From Rhizobium rhizogenes (GTDB lineage: Bacteria; Pseudomonadota; Alphaproteobacteria; Rhizobiales; Rhizobiaceae): a DNA stretch of 64,000 nt. How positions within the stretch are numbered: the first letter of the stretch is position 1; each line of letters starts with the position of its first letter. The position numbers and the translations under genes were made by a program. The notes beneath the pieces are model-generated. The model was not told the origin of the DNA and did not search any database. It worked only from the letters and a program-made list of their open reading frames with translations. Shown one piece after another: positions 17,826 to 25,134 of the stretch. The DNA lies in contig NZ_CP019702.2 of NCBI RefSeq assembly GCF_002005205.3, forward strand, positions 1,554,001-1,618,000, in the 5' to 3' direction.

Positions 17826-19472
17826 TTGAAACATTTCATCGGAGATAGGGATCGGATCGTCCAACAGGCCATTTCGGGTATCCTTGCATCGTCCCATGGC
17901 AGGCTTACCCGTCTCGACGGCTATCCGGAAATCAAGGTACTGCTTCGTGCTGGCTGGGATGGATCGAAGGTTTCCGTAATCTCGGGTGGCGGTTCTGGGC
18001 ACGAGCCGGCACATGCCGGATTTGTCGGCGAGGGCATGCTCACTGCGGCTGTGTGTGGGGATATTTTTGCTTCCCCAAGCGTGGACGCCGTGCTCTCCGC
18101 AATCATTGCAACGACTGGTCCCTCGGGTTGCCTGTTGATCGTCAAGAATTACACCGGGGATCGCCTTAACTTCGGACTTGCCGCCACTCAGGCAAGAGCA
18201 CTCGGCTATAAAGTAGAGGTTGTGGTCGTGGGCGACGATGTTGCAACGTCGGCAACAAAACAGCCTCGCGGTGTGGCCGGAACTCTGTTCGTGCACAAGA
18301 TTGCCGGATATCTGGCGAGTCAAGGCGAGACATTAACGACCGTTGCAAGCGTGGCGGGGGACGTGGCGGCCTCCATCATGACTATCGGCATGGCAATTGA
18401 GACTTGCTCTGTTCCTGGCCGGGGAAAAGAACAGCGCCTTGCCGCAGATGAGGCGGAACTGGGTCTTGGTATTCACGGTGAGCCTGGTGTCCAGCGATTG
18501 AAATTTGCTTCAGTGGAGGCGTTGGTTGATACAGCGGCTGTACAGTTAAGTAATAAGTTATCGACAAGCTCCGCCCGGCACGCCCTGCTTGTGAACAATC
18601 TTGGCGGGGCCACACCGCTTGAAATGTCCATCGTGATGGATGCGCTCACGAAAACACCTCTGTTCCAAAAAATCGATTATGTGGTCGGTCCGGCCCCACT
18701 GATGACCGCGCTCGACATGAAGGGCTTTTCCCTCTCCCTCCTGCCGTTGGACGATCAGGTTCTACCCGCGCTTCTTGCCCCGTGCGAGGGTGCTTGGCCC
18801 GCTCCGTCTCGGGCCGGAAGCCCCGTGTTGACACCAATGCCCAAGCTTCCTGCGGCGAACTGGACGCACTCGTCAAATCCCGCCGCAGAGGCTTTGGTGA
18901 GGCAGGCTTGTGCGGTTTTCATCGAGAACGAAGATTATCTGAACGCTCTCGATGCAAAGGTCGGTGACGGCGATACGGGTTCGACCTTTGCAACTGCGGC
19001 GCGTGGGGTGCTTGGCCGTTTCGACGGTCTTCCATTCGGTGACGTGGCCGCGTTGCTGGCGGCCATCAGCCAGATCCTTTCAAGAATGATGGGCGGTTCC
19101 AGTGGCATACTCTTGGCCATCCTTCTGAGTGCGGCGTCGAAAAGTTCGTCCGATGGACACGGTCCAGTGCGGGCGCTGCGGGACGGCTTGCTTGAAATGC
19201 AGCGTTTCGGAGGGGCACAGAAGGGTGATCGCACCATGATCGATGCCCTTTCGCCTGCGCTGGACATCTTTGTGGCAGGCGGAAATCTCGAAGACGCCGC
19301 AAAGGCGGCGCGAAAGGGAGCGGACTCGACCAGAGAGATGGGCTACGCTACGGCGGGACGATCATCCTACCTCGCGGAAGGGGATCTGCTCGGAAATGTC
19401 GACCCCGGAGCAGAAGCTGCAGCGCGGCTGTTTGAGCGTTTGGTGGAACGATCAACCCCGGAGCGTGGGTGA
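17826..19472 (+). CDS. Dihydroxyacetone kinase, ATP-dependent DhaK-DhaL fusion
   Basis: 548 residues. The DhaK part (about 1-330) has ISGGGSGHEPAHAGFVGEGM with the histidine that binds dihydroxyacetone covalently, and VKNYTGDRLNFGLA. The DhaL part (about 355-545) has DAKVGDGDTGSTFATAARG, whose aspartates bind Mg-ATP, and MMGGSSGILLAILLSA. It phosphorylates dihydroxyacetone or related short ketoses in the cytoplasm. I chose the TTG at 17826 because GGAGG (17813-17817) is eight bases upstream and family members begin with KxFI-type sequence; an ATG at 17811 overlaps that GGAGG. No glycerol or DHA transport genes adjoin it. Confidence 0.88.
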   Translation: MKHFIGDRDRIVQQAISGILASSHGRLTRLDGYPEIKVLLRAGWDGSKVSVISGGGSGHEPAHAGFVGEGMLTAAVCGDIFASPSVDAVLSAIIATTGPSGCLLIVKNYTGDRLNFGLAATQARALGYKVEVVVVGDDVATSATKQPRGVAGTLFVHKIAGYLASQGETLTTVASVAGDVAASIMTIGMAIETCSVPGRGKEQRLAADEAELGLGIHGEPGVQRLKFASVEALVDTAAVQLSNKLSTSSARHALLVNNLGGATPLEMSIVMDALTKTPLFQKIDYVVGPAPLMTALDMKGFSLSLLPLDDQVLPALLAPCEGAWPAPSRAGSPVLTPMPKLPAANWTHSSNPAAEALVRQACAVFIENEDYLNALDAKVGDGDTGSTFATAARGVLGRFDGLPFGDVAALLAAISQILSRMMGGSSGILLAILLSAASKSSSDGHGPVRALRDGLLEMQRFGGAQKGDRTMIDALSPALDIFVAGGNLEDAAKAARKGADSTREMGYATAGRSSYLAEGDLLGNVDPGAEAAARLFERLVERSTPERG

Positions 19473-19583
19473 TCTGCACTCCCAGTCACGGCCAAGATAT
19501 CACCCGGCGTCTATTTCGCGCACTTTCCACGGCTTGCTGGGGTGTTGATTGCCACTGAGAGCTTCCTTCATGGATGCTCTCTC

Positions 19584-19610
19584 TGAATAGCCCCGAGTTT
19601 GGTAGACACC
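19584..19610. repeat. IS3 terminal inverted repeat, OrfB side
   Basis: Begins TGAATAGCCCCGAG and continues to AGACACC. It mirrors the repeat at 22062-22088 with three mismatches and marks the right end of the IS relative to its transcription. Confidence 0.8.
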
Positions 19611-19617
19611 CCTCGGG

Positions 19618-19806
19618 TTAAATTTTCTGCTGCTTCTCGAACTCGACGGGCGACAGCATCCCGTTTCTGACGTGCTTGCGTTTCGGGTTGTAGAACATTT
19701 CGATGTAGTCGAACACATCCTGGCGTGCTTCATCGCGTGAACGGTAAACCCTGCGACGTATCCGTTCACGCTTTAGAAGATTGAAGAAGGTCTCGGCCAC
19801 CGCATT
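19618..19806 (-). pseudogene. IS3 OrfB transposase, 3' fragment
   Basis: The last ~62 residues of the DDE transposase: the stretch NAVAETFFNLLKRERI carries the third catalytic residue (Glu in VAE), followed by the usual IS3 tail with YNPKRKHVRNGMLSPVEFE. It joins directly to the fragment ending at 21065 if the IS110 element is removed. As it stands it has no proper start. Confidence 0.85.
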
Positions 19807-19822
19807 GATGCTCCTATATCTG

Positions 19823-20869
19823 TCAAGGCCCAGAGAACTGGGAAACAGATGGCGTGCAGAGATGGCGATATATCTCCCTGATGATATATCGTTTTAGGCA
19901 TCGAACGATTTCCCGCCTGGTTTTGCCTTCCGCAGTTCGGCGCGCCGCGTATGTTTTCGTTCTGTCGTCATCACGCATTCGAACGACCGCAACACGATAA
20001 ATGGCGGCATTAGCCTGTCGATTGCCGCCTCGATTGAGGCGCATTCGGTTGGTCTTGCCGCTGGAGGCCGGAATTGGGCATACACCGCACATTTTTGCCA
20101 AGGCAGATTCCGATTTGATGCGTTCGGGATTGTCACCGATCAGGATCAACATCTCGGCGACGGTTATCGTTGATATGCCGAACGACTTCATCAATGCAGG
20201 AGCTTTGCTGATCACCATGCGTTCGAGCTCACACTCGTGTTCCGCAATTTCCTCGTGCAGCATCAACCAACGACGGGCGATGGCCCGCATGGCAACTTTT
20301 GCCGACGAACTCGGCGATAAAATCTCGCCTGGTCGAAACGCGGCGATGTGACGGATCAAGGCGATTGGCCCTTTGATCTGGTCGAGCGCATCACGCAGAT
20401 CGGACGGTGCGTTTATTATCAACGTTCGCAAAGTGATCATTGCCTGCGACTTGGCCTTTACAGCGCTGTCGCGGGCGACTTTGATATGCCTGATCATTTC
20501 CGATGACCCTGTTTGAGCTTTCGCCAAAGCTGTGGCTTGACCATTCAGAACCGAACGCGCTGCGCTTTCGGCATCGAGACTGTCGGATTTGCCGTGAAGG
20601 TAGCGGATTTGTCGGTTGGGGCGCATCACATCGAGAACCGTATGTCCTTGAGCCAACAGTTCCCGGGACAAACCTGCTCCATAGGAGCCGGTCCCCTCTA
20701 TGCCGAATGCCTTGATATGGCCGAGCCTGGATGCCCAGGTCTCCAAGCTCGAGTATCCTTTTCGTGTCGCTGGTATAGTGATGGTGCCTAAACGAGCGCC
20801 GTGTGCATTGATGGCAACGGCAACATGGTTGGCCTTGTGGGTATCGACGCCGACGATGATATGATCCAT
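19823..20869 (-). CDS. IS110-family transposase (DEDD recombinase)
   Basis: 348 residues and apparently intact. The N-terminal RuvC-like DEDD domain shows Asp9 (IIVGVDTHKANH), Glu58 (AFGIEGTGSYGAGL) and Asp96/Asp99 (HGKSDSLDAESAA). The C-terminal Transposase_20 domain holds the conserved region PASSGKTNRMRLNRGGNRQAN with the nucleophilic serine. Enzymes of this family recombine the element with its target through a circular intermediate and are guided by an RNA transcribed from the element's non-coding end. It stops 16 bases inside the element's downstream edge. Confidence 0.93.
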   Translation of the reverse strand: MDHIIVGVDTHKANHVAVAINAHGARLGTITIPATRKGYSSLETWASRLGHIKAFGIEGTGSYGAGLSRELLAQGHTVLDVMRPNRQIRYLHGKSDSLDAESAARSVLNGQATALAKAQTGSSEMIRHIKVARDSAVKAKSQAMITLRTLIINAPSDLRDALDQIKGPIALIRHIAAFRPGEILSPSSSAKVAMRAIARRWLMLHEEIAEHECELERMVISKAPALMKSFGISTITVAEMLILIGDNPERIKSESALAKMCGVCPIPASSGKTNRMRLNRGGNRQANAAIYRVAVVRMRDDDRTKTYAARRTAEGKTRREIVRCLKRYIIREIYRHLCTPSVSQFSGP

Positions 20870-21064
20870 TGGGTGCCCTTCGGTTAAAATAGCCCGGGCA
20901 CCGATCGAAGAGGACAGGACTGTGATGGTACGCTGACCGTCAAGCTCCTATGAAGTCACGTCTCGCCCGCTGCCGGGGCAACCTGATGGACGACACGTCA
21001 ACGCAATGACACGCGATCAATCATAGCATGGGTCAGGCCATCAGGCTGCTATAGCACATTCACA
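20870..21064 (-). ncRNA. Candidate IS110 bridge RNA (non-coding left end)
   Basis: The 195-base non-coding end upstream of the transposase. Read in the transposase sense, an 8-bp stem (CCTGATGG at 21045-21038, CCATCAGG at 20989-20982) closes a loop containing TGCTATGA (21028-21021), which matches 7 of 8 bases of the left target TGCCATGA, and CATTG (21008-21004), complementary to CAATG across the right junction. Farther 3', ATAGGAGC (20951-20944) repeats the sequence just inside the element's right end (19817-19810), and TCACAG (20925-20920) is complementary to CTGTGA at the left junction. These fit target- and donor-binding guides of a bridge RNA; the RNA itself is inferred. Confidence 0.6.
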
Positions 21065-21764
21065 GTCATGGCAGTTGCCGCGTCGGCTCATCGAGTGAAC
21101 CAGATTGTGGTGCCTGAGGAACGAGGCCCAGTCCATGCTGGTGAACTGGGAGCCCTGATCCGAGTGGATCAGCACCTTGTTCTTCGGCTTGCGCCGCCAC
21201 ACCGCCATGAGCAGAGCCTGCAACACGACGTCGGTGGTTTGGCGGCTCTGCATTGCCCAGCCGATCACACGACGCGAATAGAGATCAATGACATCAGCGC
21301 AAATGCGAAGCATTTGTCGCGTGGGCCAGATAGGCGAAGCCCTCACAGGTCCGGATATAGGTGATGTCCGTGACCCAGACCTTGTCCGGAGCCGCTACAT
21401 CAAACTGCCGGTCGAGCGAGTTATCGACGACGACGGAAGGCTTGCCGCCGTAGATGCCGGGGCGGCGTTTGTAGCCAATCTGCGCCTTGATCCCGGCTAG
21501 CCGGGTCAGACGCGCGACCCGGTTCGGGCAGCACACCTCTCCCTGATCGAGAAGGTCGTCGTACAGCTTGCGATAACCGTAAACCTTGCCGCTCTCTTCC
21601 CATGCCTTCAGGAGCAGATCGGTCTGTCGCTTGTCCTCGCTGGCTCGCCTGCTCAGCGGGTTATTCAGCCATGTGTAAAATCCACTCGGATGAACCCGCA
21701 AAAGGCGGCACATCGTCCGCACAGAGAACTACAAGCGATGCAGGGCAATGAATGCGTATTTCAC
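21065..21764 (-). pseudogene. IS3 OrfB transposase, 5' part, with stop and frameshift
   Basis: Starts at a GTG overlapping the OrfA stop (GTGA). After KYAFIALHRL a TAG replaces an expected Gln codon. The rve integrase domain follows (VWVTDITYIRTCEGFAYLA, first Asp), is broken by a net 28-base insertion near 21293-21323, and continues in another frame (DVIDLYSRRVIGWAMQSRQT; LIHSDQGSQFTS with the second Asp) until the IS110 junction after RRGNCHD. Three separate defects make it non-functional. Confidence 0.88.
21297..21320. repeat. Short hairpin-forming insertion within OrfB
   Basis: GCGCAAATGC (21297-21306), a GAA loop and GCATTTGTCGC (21310-21320) form a near-perfect stem with one bulged T. 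It lies in the extra ~28 bases that interrupt the transposase between YLA and VIDLYSRR, so it appears to be a tiny palindromic insertion. Whether it is a mobile repeat or a local duplication cannot be told here. Confidence 0.5.
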
Positions 21765-22029
21765 TTTGCATCCCTGGCGAAATACGCGGCCGCTTTTTTT
21801 AGGATGTCTCGCTCCTCGATAACGTGAGCCAATTCCCTCTTCAGCCGCCTGATCTCTTCGGCTTCGTCGTTGCCCTTGGCGTTCGAGGCCGAAAACTTCT
21901 TTTTCCACTCGTACAAAGAATGCTGCCTCACCCCACCCGCTGCGAAACCTCCGCAACCGGATAGCCTCGCTCCGTGATCTGACGCACCGCGTCACGCTTA
22001 AACTCGTCGCTGAAATTCGATTTGCTCAT
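21761..22029 (-). pseudogene. IS3 OrfA (HTH_Tnp_1), frameshifted
   Basis: Begins with the typical IS3 OrfA start (MSKSNFSDEFKRDAVRQITE and a segment ending VAEVSQRVG), the helix-turn-helix that binds the IS ends. A single base seems missing after the codons for QRVG, giving an immediate TGA near 21940; the remainder (SLYEWKKKFSASNAKGNDE, then the leucine-zipper-like EIRRLKRELAHVIEERDIL) reads in the shifted frame to 21761. Without OrfA the programmed OrfAB fusion cannot be made. Confidence 0.85.
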
Positions 22030-22061
22030 GAGGCGCTTCTTGCCTCAAAATTAGGAAAGAA

Positions 22062-22088
22062 GGCGTCTACAAATCTCGGGGCTATTCA
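22062..22088. repeat. IS3 terminal inverted repeat, OrfA side
   Basis: Reverse complement begins TGAATAGCCCCGAG and ends GTAGACGCC, the partner of the repeat at 19584-19610. It stands 33 bases upstream of the OrfA start. Confidence 0.8.
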
Positions 22089-22163
22089 ACTTGACCTTGC
22101 TATATGCTACGTGTGGTGCAAGGGATTTGTTCATGACCGAGGCTCTCATTTCAAATTAGATCA

Positions 22164-22619
22164 TTACTGTTCGCCAAAAATATCGAGCATCGCTTTATTG
22201 TTTTTTGTGCGCGCCATATCGAGAGAAGATCGCCCCGCCAAATTTTTTCTAGTTGGATTAGCACCGAGCTCGACAAGGGCCTTTATCAATTTTATGTTGG
22301 GGCGAGGATTCAAAACCGATGTCCAAAGAGCGTCATTTCCATACTTGTCAATTAAACTAATTGAGGCTCCTTTTTTAAGAAGATCCTCGGCAAATTCAAA
22401 CATGGATCTGGAAATCATATATTGCAAAGCAGTCTGACCATTATCATCTTGATGGTCTATATTCTTGCTTTTTGACATGAAGTACGGAACAAACTCCGGT
22501 CTATATGCTATAGATTCTTGCAAATAGCTATGATTTTCTTCGCCTATTAATTCTAGGTCTTCGATGTCATTCGGATCGAAATTTTGGTCATTTCTGAGCT
22601 CTGCGAAGTAATTTGGCAT
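22164..22619 (-). CDS. Ankyrin-repeat protein, probable immunity partner
   Basis: 151 residues with about three ankyrin repeats: DDNGQTALQYMISRSMFEFAEDLLKKGA, DKYGNDALWTSVL...IKLIKALVELGA and NLAGRSSLDMARTKNNKAMLD. There is no signal peptide, so it is cytoplasmic. It follows a nuclease-like toxin domain by 14 bases on the same strand. Ankyrin proteins are frequent immunity partners in polymorphic toxin loci, which makes protection against that nuclease the best guess. The gene is clearly more AT-rich than the surrounding chromosome, suggesting transfer. Confidence 0.7.
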   Translation of the reverse strand: MPNYFAELRNDQNFDPNDIEDLELIGEENHSYLQESIAYRPEFVPYFMSKSKNIDHQDDNGQTALQYMISRSMFEFAEDLLKKGASISLIDKYGNDALWTSVLNPRPNIKLIKALVELGANPTRKNLAGRSSLDMARTKNNKAMLDIFGEQ

Positions 22620-22633
22620 ATTATTCGTCCTGC

Positions 22634-23260
22634 TTACTGTTGCTCGTATCTATGGCTGCGGTTGCCATTGATTGATTCAGGCTGATAATTATTGGGGCCT
22701 CTATATTTCTGCAAGAATTCATCTTTTGAAATTCGACCGTCCATATAGTCACGATGGAGAGTCCTATACTCATGGCCCGGCTTGTGCGCCATATCCCATT
22801 GGCCGGCTCTTGACTTAGATTGGTCCCAAGTCAACTTTTCACCCGTATTGGGATCGTAAACATCACCATTTTCATCTTTTGCTCTTTCCCATACAGCACC
22901 GACTTGTCCATCAGCATATTTAGGGCGGCTTTTAGGATCGGAGTAAGGCTTTTCTTCTTGCTTACTTCTTGTGCCACCGTCTCCGTTATTGGTCGTTTTG
23001 GTGGCCTCTTCCTTGGCCTTTTTTGCCTCCTTAGCTTTTCTTGCTGCCTCCTCAGCCTCTTTCAGTCGATGCTCTGCCTTGGCAACATCTTCAAGCGCTT
23101 CTGCAACTTCCCCAGCAGCCTTCGCTTTTTTGAAAGGATTTACGACACCGACAGCGACAGCTGCTAAATGTCCTCCAGCTTGCGCGACGCCTCCTTCATC
23201 ATAAGCGTTTGTCACACCCGTCCAAAGACCTTTAAGCGCATCGCCGGTCCAAGTCGCCAC
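22634..23260 (-). CDS. Orphan GH-E-type HNH/EndoVII nuclease toxin domain, N-terminus missing
   Basis: The last ~100 residues fit the GH-E nuclease family of polymorphic toxins: YADGQVGAVWERAKDENG, DPNTGEKLTWDQ, QWDMAHKPGHEYRTLHRDY, SKDEFLQKYRGPNNYQPE and NRSHRYE. Ala replaces the usual Gly before the catalytic His. The region before it (about 1-90) has a glycine/alanine-rich pretoxin-like stretch and a charged coiled coil (EALEDVAKAEHRLKEAEEAA). The frame is open only to 23335, where a TAA stands, and the GTG at 23260 has no good ribosome site. No trafficking domain (Rhs, PAAR, filamentous) is present, so this looks like the cut-off C-terminus of a larger effector. Confidence 0.65.
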   Translation of the reverse strand: MATWTGDALKGLWTGVTNAYDEGGVAQAGGHLAAVAVGVVNPFKKAKAAGEVAEALEDVAKAEHRLKEAEEAARKAKEAKKAKEEATKTTNNGDGGTRSKQEEKPYSDPKSRPKYADGQVGAVWERAKDENGDVYDPNTGEKLTWDQSKSRAGQWDMAHKPGHEYRTLHRDYMDGRISKDEFLQKYRGPNNYQPESINGNRSHRYEQQ

Positions 23261-23448
23261 GTTTTCCGCAGACTGCCCCGGATTGTTCCAGACATAGTCA
23301 GCAGTATTGGCAGGTGTTCGATGAAGACGCCATTTTTAGGAAAAGGGCAAACCTATCGGCGCATTTCGACCCGACCAAGTGAAATAGCGACAAACCTACG
23401 GAGCGCAATCATCAGGGCCTGCGTCTTCACGGCGGATAAACAGGAAAA

Positions 23449-23762
23449 TGGTGTCCACGAGAGGATTCGAACCTCCGACCCCAGGATTCATACCACTTCG
23501 GCTTTAACCGCCGTCCGGTCGCCAATGGACAGGACGTTCGTGGTCTGGACTGTCCCTTCACCATGGGCCTTGCGGCCTTTAGGTGCTGCCCATCCAGTCT
23601 CTACACCTTCACCGGATTTCTCCGGAGCTTGGCTCGGGATTGGCATGCTGGAAGACCAGCGAAGCTTTCCCCGACTTTGAGCAGATCGATTGCGTCGTTT
23701 CCGGGCGCAACCCCCAATTTGTCTTAGGAATCCTGTGCTCTATCCTGCTGAGCTACGTGGAC
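23449..23762 (-). tRNA. tRNA-Arg(CCU), interrupted by a group I intron
   Basis: The 5' exon is 23762-23726 and the 3' exon 23488-23449, including an encoded CCA. Joined they give 77 bases with a 7-bp acceptor stem (GTCCACG with CGTGGAC), a D arm (GCTC/GAGC), an anticodon arm CAGGA-TTCCTAA-TCCTG with anticodon CCT, a GGGTC variable loop and a T arm around GGTTCGAAT. The intron lies between the last anticodon base and the AA that follows it. The 3' end of the tRNA points toward the accessory DNA on the left, a classic integration site. Confidence 0.95.
23489..23725 (-). ncRNA. Group I intron in the tRNA-Arg anticodon loop
   Basis: 237 bases starting AAGACAAATTGGGGG and ending in G (23489). The 5' exon ends in U, and its UUCCU can pair with the GGGGG guide near 23711-23715, giving the U-G pair at the splice site. 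Core elements are visible in order: P (AGTCGGGGAAA, 23676-23666), Q (AATCCCGAGCCAAG, 23641-23628), R (GTAGAGACTGG, 23604-23594) and S (AAGGGACAGTCC, within 23558-23542); P4 pairs TCGGG with CCCGA and P7 pairs AGACT with AGTC. It encodes no protein. Self-splicing introns of this type in tRNA-Arg(CCU) are known from Agrobacterium tumefaciens; subgroup IC3 is expected for tRNA introns. Confidence 0.92.
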
Positions 23763-23857
23763 ACTGAACTGCTCTTTAACCCGGCGATGCCTGCGGATCA
23801 ACCGCGTTCTTCATCGCGGTCGATCTCTTCCTCGGCTTTCTTCGCTTTGGCCGGCAA

Positions 23858-25021
23858 TCAGCTCGTCAGGCGCTGTTCGGCCAGTTTCACCCAGTAGGAA
23901 ATGCCGTAGGCGATGGCCTCGTCGTTGAAATCGTAACCGGGATTGTGGAGGCCTGCCGAATCGCCGTTGCCGATGAAGATGAAACAGCCCGGCCTTTCCT
24001 TCAGCATGAAGGAGAAATCTTCTCCCGCCATGGAAGGATCGACATCGGGGTCGACATTCGGTTCCCCTGCCACATCGCGGGCCACGCGGATGGCATGGTC
24101 GGTTTCGGCGGCGTGGTTGAAGGTTACGGGGCAATAACGCTCGTAGATAACTTCCGCTTCCGCTCCGTTGGCAACAGCAATACCTTCCGCCATCTGCTTG
24201 ATGCGGTCCTGCGCGAGATCACGCACGGTTTCGTCGAGGCTGCGGACCGTACCGGCAATCAGCGCCTCATTGGGGATGATGTTGTGGCTGGAGCCGGCCT
24301 GAAAACGGGTGACGGAGACGACGACGGAACGGATCGGATCGGCATTGCGCGAGGCGATCATCTGCAGGTTGCCGACAATCTGCGCGCCGATGGTGATCGG
24401 GTCGATAGTGCGGTGCGGTTGTGCCGCGTGGCCGCCACGGCCCTTGACGGCGATCGAGAATTTGTCCGGTGCCGCCATGATGCCGCCCTTGCGGATGGCG
24501 AAGGCGCCGAGCGGAATTCCCGGCATGTTGTGCATGCCATAGACCTCGTCAATGCCGAAACGCTCCATCAGCCCATCCTCCACCATGGCGAGCGCGCCAG
24601 CACCACCTTCTTCGGCAGGCTGGAAGATGACAGCGATCGAGCCGGCGAAATTGCGGGTCTCGGTGAGATATTTGGCCGCGCCAAGCAGCATGGCTGTGTG
24701 GCCGTCATGGCCGCAGGCATGCATCGCGCCTGCCGTTTTTGATGCCCAGGGCTTGCCGGTTTCTTCCAGAATGGGCAGCGCGTCCATATCCGCGCGAAAG
24801 CCGATGGTGCGATTGCCCGGAAGATTGCCCTTGATAATGCCCACCACCCCGGTGCGACCGAGCCCGGTCACGATTTCGTCAACGCCAAAGGATTTCAGCT
24901 TGTCGGCAACGAAGGCCGCAGTGTTGTCGACATCATACAAAATCTCGGGATTTTCATGCAGGTGATGCCGCCATTCGCTGACTTCCTGTTGAAGTTCGGC
25001 GGCTCTGTTCAAAATCGGCAT
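23858..25021 (-). CDS. M20-family amidohydrolase (hippurate hydrolase/N-acyl amino acid type)
   Basis: 387 residues. The metal-binding segments MHACGHDGHTAMLLGAAKYL and FQPAEEGGAGALAM, the catalytic region GIDEVYGMHNMPGIPLG and the dimerisation-domain start GRGGHAAQPHRTIDPI are those of the HipO/AbgB-like M20D peptidases. It removes acyl groups from N-acyl amino acids or small conjugates in the cytoplasm; the physiological substrate is not evident. It stands alone between the tRNA gene and a divergent carboxypeptidase gene. Confidence 0.92.
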   Translation of the reverse strand: MPILNRAAELQQEVSEWRHHLHENPEILYDVDNTAAFVADKLKSFGVDEIVTGLGRTGVVGIIKGNLPGNRTIGFRADMDALPILEETGKPWASKTAGAMHACGHDGHTAMLLGAAKYLTETRNFAGSIAVIFQPAEEGGAGALAMVEDGLMERFGIDEVYGMHNMPGIPLGAFAIRKGGIMAAPDKFSIAVKGRGGHAAQPHRTIDPITIGAQIVGNLQMIASRNADPIRSVVVSVTRFQAGSSHNIIPNEALIAGTVRSLDETVRDLAQDRIKQMAEGIAVANGAEAEVIYERYCPVTFNHAAETDHAIRVARDVAGEPNVDPDVDPSMAGEDFSFMLKERPGCFIFIGNGDSAGLHNPGYDFNDEAIAYGISYWVKLAEQRLTS

Positions 25022-25134
25022 TCGTTCATTCCTGGGTTCATCGGCACGGCGTGTCGTAAAATCCTATCCTCCGTGGTGGATAGTGCGCCGCATAATTGAC
25101 GTAATCAATGTACTTTGCCATTGCTAGGACATAT

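Larger units (their letters stand above)
19807..21064 (-). mobile_element. IS110-family insertion sequence inside the IS3 OrfB
   Basis: A 1258-base insertion whose edges are deduced from the interrupted IS3 reading (CATGAC on one side, AATGCGGTGGCC on the other, together encoding H-D-N-A-V-A). It has no terminal inverted repeats and no target duplication, as is normal for IS110. The transposase starts 195 bases from the upstream end, so the long non-coding end lies 5' of the gene, the layout of IS110-group members. Edges are uncertain by one base because a C could belong to either side. Confidence 0.88.
19584..22088 (-). mobile_element. IS3-family element, degenerate and split by an IS110-family element
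   Basis: Imperfect terminal inverted repeats (19584-19610 and 22062-22088, about 24 of 27 positions matching, starting TGAATAGCCCCGAG) enclose OrfA and OrfB of an IS3-type transposase on the minus strand. Without the 1258-base internal insertion the element is about 1.25 kb, normal for IS3. No target duplication is seen: the flanks read CTCTC on the left and ACTTG on the right. OrfA is frameshifted, OrfB has a stop and a frameshift, and the IS110 insertion then cut OrfB, so it cannot move on its own. Confidence 0.9.

Noticed and set aside
23168..23680. 170-residue plus-strand frame across the tRNA/intron
   Set aside because: Its text HERIRTSDPRIHTTSA is the well-known false protein obtained by reading the complement of a tRNA; the locus is the split tRNA-Arg.
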